Shown one piece after another: positions 58,768 to 64,000 of a stretch of DNA of 64,000 nt. The translations under genes were made by a program, and so were the position numbers. The DNA is from Actinokineospora iranica. GTDB taxonomy: Bacteria; Actinomycetota; Actinomycetes; Mycobacteriales; Pseudonocardiaceae. Where the stretch lies: contig NZ_FMZZ01000005.1 in NCBI RefSeq assembly GCF_900101685.1, positions 310,001-374,000 on the forward strand, read 5' to 3'. A model generated the notes under the pieces. The model was not told the origin of the DNA. It saw only the letters and a program-made list of their open reading frames with translations, and did no database searches. How positions within the stretch are numbered: the stretch's first letter is position 1; each line of letters begins with the position of its first letter.

Positions 58768-59136
58768 ATGACCACCGCTGTGCCGACCTTGGGCGCGATC
58801 GTGCTCGACTGCCCCGACCCGCTCGCCCTGTCCCGCTTCTACGCGAGCCTGCTGGCCTGGCCGGAGGACCCAGAACCCGCCGAGGACAACTCCTGGGCCT
58901 CGATCAAGGGCGACAGCGGCCGCATCGACTTCCAGCGGGCCGAGGGCTACCTGCCGCCCACGTGGCCCGCCGCCGACCGGCCGCAGATGCTGCACCTCGA
59001 CCTCGCGGTGACCGACCTGGAGGCCGCCCACGAGCGCGCCATCGGTCTCGGCGCGCGCCTGCTCGACGACAAGCCGGAGACGTTCCGGGTCTACGCCGAT
59101 CCGGCAGGGCACCCGTTCTGCCTCTGCGCCTGCTGA
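58768..59136 (+). CDS. VOC-family protein next to CGNR regulator
   Basis: A 122-residue glyoxalase-fold protein. LDCPDPLALSRFYASLLAWP and LDLAVTDLEAAHERAIGLGA are the two half-motifs, ending FRVYADPAGHPFCLC. Metal ligands are not certain. The ATG follows GAAGGAG. It is divergent from the CGNR regulator (86 bp between starts), which probably controls it; VOC proteins in such pairs may confer resistance or detoxification. The substrate is unknown. Confidence 0.88.
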   Translation: MTTAVPTLGAIVLDCPDPLALSRFYASLLAWPEDPEPAEDNSWASIKGDSGRIDFQRAEGYLPPTWPAADRPQMLHLDLAVTDLEAAHERAIGLGARLLDDKPETFRVYADPAGHPFCLCAC

Positions 59137-59168
59137 GATATCCGTCCAGCTCAGCATCCTATTCGCAG

Positions 59169-59180
59169 TGTGTATACACA
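59169..59180. promoter_or_regulatory. PadR-type operator upstream of padR
   Basis: TGTGTATACACA is a perfect 12-bp palindrome that ends 19 bp before the padR start, extended by AG/CT-type flanks. It has the ATGT/ACAT-like form of known PadR sites. Confidence 0.7.
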
Positions 59181-59198
59181 TGCTGTAGAGTTCGTCGC

Positions 59199-59723
59199 AT
59201 GTCAATCGGACACGCTCTGCTCGGGCTGCTGGAGACCGGCCCGAGGCATGGCTACGACCTCAAGCGCGTCTACGACGAGCACTTCGGGCACGACCGGCCG
59301 CTTGCCTACGGGCAGGTCTACTCGACGCTCTCGCGGCTCTTGCGCAACGGACTGGTGGAGGAAAGCGGTGTCGAACCCGGCGGCGGCCCGGAACGCAAGC
59401 GCTACGCGATCACCGACGCCGGGGTCACCGACGTCACGGAGTGGCTCGTGACGCCCGAGAGCCCGCAGATCTACCTGCAGAGCGCGCTCTACACCAAGGT
59501 CGTGCTCGCGCTCATGTCCGGCCGCAGCGCCGAAGACGTGCTCGACGCCCAGCGCGTCGCGCACCTCAAGGCGATGCGCGAGCTGACCGCGCGCAAACGC
59601 GACGGCGACCTGGCCGACCAGCTCATCTGCGACCACGCGCTGTTCCACCTGGAAGCCGACCTGCGCTGGCTGGAACTGACCACGGCACGCCTGTCCGATC
59701 TCGGTAAGCAGGTGGCGTCATGA
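59199..59723 (+). CDS. PadR-family transcriptional repressor
   Basis: A 174-residue regulator. The winged HTH has LLGLLETGPRHGYDLKRVYDEHFG and YGQVYSTLSRLLRNGLVEES, then RKRYAITDAG, and a helical C-terminal dimerisation domain ending HALFHLEADLRWLELTTARL. The ATG at 59199 gives the standard length. It overlaps the ABC ATPase gene by 4 bp (ATGA), so it regulates its own three-gene operon through the palindrome upstream. The inducer is presumably a drug or peptide exported by the transporter. Confidence 0.94.
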   Translation: MSIGHALLGLLETGPRHGYDLKRVYDEHFGHDRPLAYGQVYSTLSRLLRNGLVEESGVEPGGGPERKRYAITDAGVTDVTEWLVTPESPQIYLQSALYTKVVLALMSGRSAEDVLDAQRVAHLKAMRELTARKRDGDLADQLICDHALFHLEADLRWLELTTARLSDLGKQVAS

Positions 59724-60400
59724 CCGACGTCCTGCTGAGCGGTACTGACTTGCGTAAGAGCTTCGGCGCGACCCCCGCTCTCGACGGCGCGAGTATGACC
59801 GTCCGCCGCGGCGAGATCGTCGCGGTCATGGGGCCGTCAGGCTCGGGCAAGTCGACGCTGCTGCACTGCCTGGCGGGCATCGTCGCACCGGAATCGGGCG
59901 CGGTGGTGTTCCAGGGACGGGAACTCTCGGCGATGTCCGACCGCGAGCGCAGCGCCCTGCGGCGCGGCGAGTTCGGCTTCGTCTTTCAGTTCGGACAACT
60001 TGTGCCTGAGTTGTCCCTGGTGGAGAACGTGGCGCTGCCGTTGCGGTTGAGCGGGGTCCGGCGCAAGACGGCGGAAAGCACGGCCCGCGAATGGATGGGC
60101 AGGCTGGAAGTCGACGGCATCGCCGACAAACGACCCGGCGAGGTCTCCGGCGGTCAAGGGCAGCGGGTGGCGGTCGCTCGCGCTCTGGTCACCGGCCCTA
60201 AGGTCATCTTCGCCGACGAGCCGACGGGCGCACTCGATTCGCTCAACGGCGAGCAGGTGATGCGGCTGCTGGTAAGCACCGCGAAGGAGACCGGCGCGTC
60301 CATCGTCCTGGTCACCCACGAACCCCGGGTGGCCGCGTACTCCGACCGCGAGGTCGTCGTGCGGGACGGGAAGACCCGCCAGGTGGAGTTGGTTCCGTGA
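59720..60400 (+). CDS. ABC transporter ATP-binding protein (MacB/LolD-like)
   Basis: A 226-residue ATPase. Walker A is GPSGSGKST (38-46), the signature VSGGQGQRV (142-150), Walker B VIFADEPTG (162-170), and the switch His is in VTHEP. Its size and motif style match the MacB/FtsE/LolD family, which drives FtsX-like permeases in a mechanotransmission mode. It overlaps padR by 4 bp and the permease by 4 bp. Complete and intact. Confidence 0.95.
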   Translation: MTDVLLSGTDLRKSFGATPALDGASMTVRRGEIVAVMGPSGSGKSTLLHCLAGIVAPESGAVVFQGRELSAMSDRERSALRRGEFGFVFQFGQLVPELSLVENVALPLRLSGVRRKTAESTAREWMGRLEVDGIADKRPGEVSGGQGQRVAVARALVTGPKVIFADEPTGALDSLNGEQVMRLLVSTAKETGASIVLVTHEPRVAAYSDREVVVRDGKTRQVELVP

Positions 60401-62682
60401 GGGCCTGGCTCAACGACCTCGCCATCGGGGTCCGACTGGCTGTCGGGGGCGGTCGGACCTCGCTGGCGCGGTTCGTGCTCAGCACGGTCGGCGTGGGCAT
60501 CGCGGTGGCCGTGCTGCTGCTCGCCTCGTCGGTCGGCCCGGTGCTCGACGCCCGCGACCAGCGGACCTACGCGAACCTCCCCGACGCGACGCCCGCAGCG
60601 GGCGTCGCCCCCACCCACTACGCGCGCGAGACCTCCGAGTTCGGCGAGAAGCGCGTCAACGTCATCTACCTCCTCGGTGAGGGCCCGACGTCGCCGAAAC
60701 CGCCCGGGATCGCGACTCTGCCCGGCGAGGACGAGATGTACGTCTCGCCCGCCCTGGCCGCGCTGCTCGGCGATCCGGCCAACACGCTGCTGCGCGAGCG
60801 GTTCCCGCAGCGGATCGTGGGCACCCTGAGCGACACGGTCGTCGAGAAGCCGACCGCCCTGCTGCTCTACACCGGAGCCGGGCCCCAGGGCCGGGAAGCG
60901 CCACTGACGGCGTACGCCTTCGGCATCCCGCACCTGGAACCGGAGCCCATGGACCCGGGGCTGCTGCTGCTCCTGTTGTTGGGCACGGTCGCGTTGTTGG
61001 TGCCGGTCTTCATCTTCCTCGCGTCCAGCACCCGGATCGCGGGCGCCGAACGCGACCGGCGGCTGTCCGCGCTGCGGCTGGTGGGCTCGGACAGCGGCCA
61101 AGTGCGTCGGATCGCCGCGGCGGAGACCCTGGTGGGCGCGCTCGCGGGACTGCTGCTCGGCGGCGCCTTGTTCCTGCTCGGGCGGGAGATGGCCGACGAC
61201 GTTGAGTTGATGAACGTCAGCGTGTACCCCGCCGACATCGTGCCGACGTGGTGGCTCGCGGTGCTCGTGCTGCTGGCTGTCCCGGTGCTGGCGGTGTTGA
61301 CCGCGCAGTTCGCGCTGCGCCGCACGATCATCGAGCCGCTCGGCGTCGTCCGGCACAGCAAACCGGTCCGCCGCCGCCTCGTCTGGCGGGTCGCGGTCGT
61401 CGCGCTGGGCGTCGTGCTGCTGGTCTGGCACGGCGGCGTGGACGCCAACAGCCAGCTGTGGTCCTACAGCATCGCCACCGGCGCGACGCTGATCCTGTTG
61501 GGCGTGCCCATTCTGCTGCCGTACCTGGTGGAGCACACGGTCAGCCGCCTGCGCGGCGGCCCGTCGTCCTGGCAGCTCGCGATCCGCAGGCTCCAGCTCG
61601 ACAGCGGCACTTCGGCGCGGGTCGTCGGCGGTGTGGCGACGGTTCTCGCGGGCGCGGTCGCCCTCCAAGCCGTGCTGCTGACGCAGGCTGGGGCTTTCTC
61701 CGTGCCGGACGACCACCGGGTGCCGTCCGATGTGACGATGACGGTCTTCGCCGGGCCGGAAGTGGCGGAAGAAGCCGAGCGCATCGTCAAGAACGCCGAG
61801 GGCACACTGGCGGTGAGCTCCGTTCAGAGCTTCAGCGTCCAGTTCTCCGCAGGGGAAAGCAGCCAGTCCCTCATCGTCGCCGACTGCGACACGGTGCGGT
61901 CCGTCTACGCGGTCGACGATTGCGTTGACGGGCAGGTGTTCAGCCCGCACTACATGACCCCGGAGGCGGACGGCTTCCTCCCCGGCCGCACCGTGCGCGT
62001 GGTCGACTACGACGGCGGCTCCGAACCGAAGGTGCTCGCCGAGTGGACATACCCGGCCAGCACCCGGCGACTCCCGCCCGCCACCATCGACCGCTTCGAC
62101 GTCGGCGGCCTGCTCGCCACCCCTGGCGCCCTCCCCGACCTGCCCGGCGGTTACCCGACCATCCGCGTCCAACTCGACCCGGCCGTTCCTCAGGCCGCCG
62201 AGCATGTGCGCAACGCCCTCCAGTCCCTGCGGTGGCGGGCCTGGTCATCGCTGGACAACGCCCCGGTGCTCAGCCAATCCCAGCGGGAGTACCTGACGAT
62301 CCGTCGCGGCCTGCTGGTCGGTTCGGTGTTCACCCTGCTGCTCGGGGGCATCAGCCTGCTGGTCCTGGCCCTGGAGCACATCCGCGAACGCAGGCGCCCC
62401 CTGGCCATCCTCGCCGCGAGCGGCGTGCCCACCGGCGCGCTGGCGAGGTCGCTGCTCTGGCAGATCGCCATCCCGATCGCCCTCGGCGTCGCGGTGGCTG
62501 TCCCCGCGGGCATCGGCCTGGCCACCCTGATCACCAACCTGTCCGCCGACCTCCTCCGGGTCGACTGGCCCGGCGTGGCGATCATGACGGCCGCGGCGGC
62601 GGCACTCGGCCTGCTCGTTTCCCTGCTGACCCTCCCATTCCTGCGCAGCGCCACCCGACTCGACGCACTCCGCACCGAGTAA
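60397..62682 (+). CDS. FtsX-like ABC permease
   Basis: A 761-residue membrane protein. An N-terminal helix (FVLSTVGVGIAVAVLLLASS), a large extracellular region, three helices of the first FtsX domain (LLLLLLGTVALLVPVFIFLA onwards, with RRLSALRLVG as the coupling segment), a further helical and extracellular part, and a C-terminal FtsX domain (LLVGSVFTLLLGGISLLVLALEH with RRPLAILAASGVPTG). It exports or senses a peptide or drug with the ATPase just upstream. The GTG at 60397 overlaps the ATPase stop. It is last in the operon, with a perfect hairpin terminator just after it. Confidence 0.93.
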   Translation: MRAWLNDLAIGVRLAVGGGRTSLARFVLSTVGVGIAVAVLLLASSVGPVLDARDQRTYANLPDATPAAGVAPTHYARETSEFGEKRVNVIYLLGEGPTSPKPPGIATLPGEDEMYVSPALAALLGDPANTLLRERFPQRIVGTLSDTVVEKPTALLLYTGAGPQGREAPLTAYAFGIPHLEPEPMDPGLLLLLLLGTVALLVPVFIFLASSTRIAGAERDRRLSALRLVGSDSGQVRRIAAAETLVGALAGLLLGGALFLLGREMADDVELMNVSVYPADIVPTWWLAVLVLLAVPVLAVLTAQFALRRTIIEPLGVVRHSKPVRRRLVWRVAVVALGVVLLVWHGGVDANSQLWSYSIATGATLILLGVPILLPYLVEHTVSRLRGGPSSWQLAIRRLQLDSGTSARVVGGVATVLAGAVALQAVLLTQAGAFSVPDDHRVPSDVTMTVFAGPEVAEEAERIVKNAEGTLAVSSVQSFSVQFSAGESSQSLIVADCDTVRSVYAVDDCVDGQVFSPHYMTPEADGFLPGRTVRVVDYDGGSEPKVLAEWTYPASTRRLPPATIDRFDVGGLLATPGALPDLPGGYPTIRVQLDPAVPQAAEHVRNALQSLRWRAWSSLDNAPVLSQSQREYLTIRRGLLVGSVFTLLLGGISLLVLALEHIRERRRPLAILAASGVPTGALARSLLWQIAIPIALGVAVAVPAGIGLATLITNLSADLLRVDWPGVAIMTAAAAALGLLVSLLTLPFLRSATRLDALRTE

Positions 62683-62688
62683 CCGACC

Positions 62689-62727
62689 AGGAGCCTGGGG
62701 CCGACTGGGGGTCGGCCCCAGGCTCCT
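62689..62727 (+). terminator. 17-bp hairpin terminator after the FtsX operon
   Basis: AGGAGCCTGGGGCCGAC at 62689-62705 pairs perfectly with 62711-62727 around a 5-base loop, 6 bp after the stop codon. There is no T-run. Confidence 0.85.
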
Positions 62728-63082
62728 GCCATCACCGCCTCGCAAACCCACCGACCCGGCACCGACCGCGCACGTCCTCTGCGGTTGTCGTATCTCGTGG
62801 GCCAGCGCCATTTCTCGTGGGCGAGCCAGTCTCGACCGCCATGCCTGTCTGGGGCAAGAATGGGTCACGGTCTCCCCTGGTGCGACCACTTCGGCAATGT
62901 CCTTGAACCGCTTCAACGGCGATTCAACGATTCAGCGATTCAGGTTCGCTCTTTCCCGTACTCTTCTCCTGTCGATTGCGCTATTACGGAACTAACGGAT
63001 GAGCGGTAAGCAGCCCGTGCGGTGACACGCACACCATGGCACGGTTCTCGGCATGGCGTGCGGAGTTATCCACAGGCGCTGT
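62728..63082. other. Gene-free region
   Basis: About 355 bp between converging genes. A direct repeat (TCTCGTGGGCCAGC and TCTCGTGGGCGAGC near 62792 and 62813) and a GATTCA-rich stretch near 62918-62945 are the only features seen. No gene is supported on either strand. Confidence 0.5.
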
Positions 63083-63832
63083 TCACATCAGCAGGTACGC
63101 CGCGCTGCCCAGTCGTTCGATGGTCGCGTTCGATGGTTGGCGGTCGAGCAGGGCTGTGCCGCCGTCGCGGCGGTGGAAGCCGGTCAGGACAGCGTGGCGG
63201 GTGGCGCGGGAGCGGTTCACCGTGCCGGAGTGCCACAGGTGGGAGTTGAACAGCCACGCCGTGCCCGCGGGGCCGAGCAGCAGCACCTGGTCGGGGTGGT
63301 CCTCGTGCCCCCGGGGCGGGACGAACCCGTAGTCCAGGTGTGAGCCGGGCACGACGCGGGTGGCGCCGTTATCCGGGGTGAAGGCTGTGAGGGCGACGAT
63401 CGCGTTGCACACCTGCCAGCGCCCCGGTTCGGCCCGTTCCGGGGTGTCCATGTGCAGGGCCTGGCCGCCGTGGTCCGGTTTGCCCGCGCGGTAGTGCATC
63501 TCGCTGATGCGGAACTCCGGCCCGAGCAGGTGCCGGACCGCGGCCAGCAGGGTCGGGCGCAGCCACAGCGGGTCGAACATCTTGCCCGCCTCCAGCAGCC
63601 CCTTGAGGTGCAGCGTGCCGCCCTGCCTGCCGCTCACCCGCAGCAGCGCCTCGATCTCCCCCAGCGCCGCGTCGAGTTGGTCGCCGGTCAGGAAGCCGTC
63701 GAAGCGGCAGTAGCCGAGTTCGTCGAGATCGCTCAGCTGTTGGGGGGCGAGCAGATCCGAGCGGACGCCCAGCTCGTCGAGAACCTCGTGCACTATCCAG
63801 GTGTAACCCAGCGATGGCCGTGACGCCACCAT
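63083..63832 (-). CDS. Phytanoyl-CoA dioxygenase-like Fe(II)/2-oxoglutarate oxygenase
   Basis: A protein of about 249 residues. HMDTPE gives the HxD metal pair and HSGTVNRSRATRHAVLTGF the distal His with the 2-oxoglutarate-binding Arg, all in the expected order after ISEMHYRAGKPDHGGQ. GATRVVPGSHLDYG is another family landmark. The start is the ATG at 63832 (AGGTGA upstream) or one 16 codons earlier. The family hydroxylates lipids, antibiotics, ectoine or amino acids; the substrate here is unknown. It stands alone at the edge of the window. Confidence 0.85.
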   Translation of the reverse strand: MVASRPSLGYTWIVHEVLDELGVRSDLLAPQQLSDLDELGYCRFDGFLTGDQLDAALGEIEALLRVSGRQGGTLHLKGLLEAGKMFDPLWLRPTLLAAVRHLLGPEFRISEMHYRAGKPDHGGQALHMDTPERAEPGRWQVCNAIVALTAFTPDNGATRVVPGSHLDYGFVPPRGHEDHPDQVLLLGPAGTAWLFNSHLWHSGTVNRSRATRHAVLTGFHRRDGGTALLDRQPSNATIERLGSAAYLLM

Positions 63833-64000
63833 ATTCACCTGTTGATGCCCCAGAATCGCCCGATGAGCCACTCGGAGCACTGCTGGTAAGCGGCGGCTCG
63901 CCCGAATGGCGCAGCCACGACCACCCGCGTCGCGGTGTCCTCCGGCACACCCGGCCGTCCGCCGGGACTGACCATATCGGACAGTGGGCTGGAATCCTTC
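63833..64000. other. Right edge of window, no gene resolved
   Basis: 168 bp upstream of the oxygenase gene. It must contain the promoter of that gene. I see no complete gene, and cannot exclude the end of one that starts outside. Confidence 0.4.

Overview
The window is about 64 kb of very GC-rich DNA. Dense GTG/ATG-start genes, 4-bp ATGA/GTGA stop-start overlaps, a CsoR copper repressor, an Ig-like/YkuD lipoprotein L,D-transpeptidase and the style of the small conserved proteins point to an actinomycete, most likely of the Pseudonocardiales (inference; there is no rRNA in the window). It reads as chromosome: no insertion sequence, prophage, plasmid gene or CRISPR array was seen.

Layout. 1-9.1 kb is housekeeping: the end-truncated MHS-family symporter, an L,D-transpeptidase, a cold-shock protein, a ribbon-helix-helix-like protein, a copper operon (csoR, copZ, copA) with a CsoR-type operator, tRNA-Glu, tRNA-Asp and tRNA-Phe, and a secreted lipase. 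9.1-43.9 kb is a large surface-polysaccharide locus. A plus-strand operon (9717-20807) carries the initiating phosphoglycosyltransferase, a Gfo/Idh oxidoreductase, a sugar epimerase, two DegT-type aminotransferases, a fused double glycosyltransferase, an asparagine-synthase-like amidotransferase and two left-handed beta-helix acyltransferases. A minus-strand operon (35572-30923) carries Wzz-like, Wzy-like, Wzx-like and GT2 proteins. Around these lie a large secreted DUF4082 protein, more glycosyltransferases, a GT-C-like membrane protein, a beta-helix lipoprotein, an MFS transporter and a UDP-sugar dehydrogenase. A LuxR-type two-component system and a SigE-family sigma factor with a membrane partner sit inside the locus. 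The enzymes fit synthesis of a polymer containing amidated or acylated amino-uronic sugars.

43.9-50.3 kb holds small regulatory modules: a PP2C-like protein divergent from an HTH plus Clp-N pair with twin GTCAAC-N4-GTTGAC operators, a VOC protein, a ChaA-type antiporter, and a MocR regulator divergent from YczE. 50.3-55.7 kb holds the most unusual system: an ECF-type sigma factor, a 132-residue protein and a TPR-CHAT caspase-like protease in one translationally coupled operon, facing a cytoplasmic-looking subtilisin. This resembles the logic of the TPR-CHAT/sigma branch of type III-E CRISPR, but without any CRISPR. 55.7-64 kb is ordinary: an aminotransferase, DUF445, CGNR and VOC proteins, a PadR-ABC-FtsX operon, and a phytanoyl-CoA-dioxygenase-like protein.

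A dispersed element of about 71-75 bp occurs three times (12341, 20167, 52509). In the two copies inside the polysaccharide operon it sits exactly at a gene junction, is bounded by ATGAGC, and supplies the GAGGTGG ribosome-binding site of the next gene.
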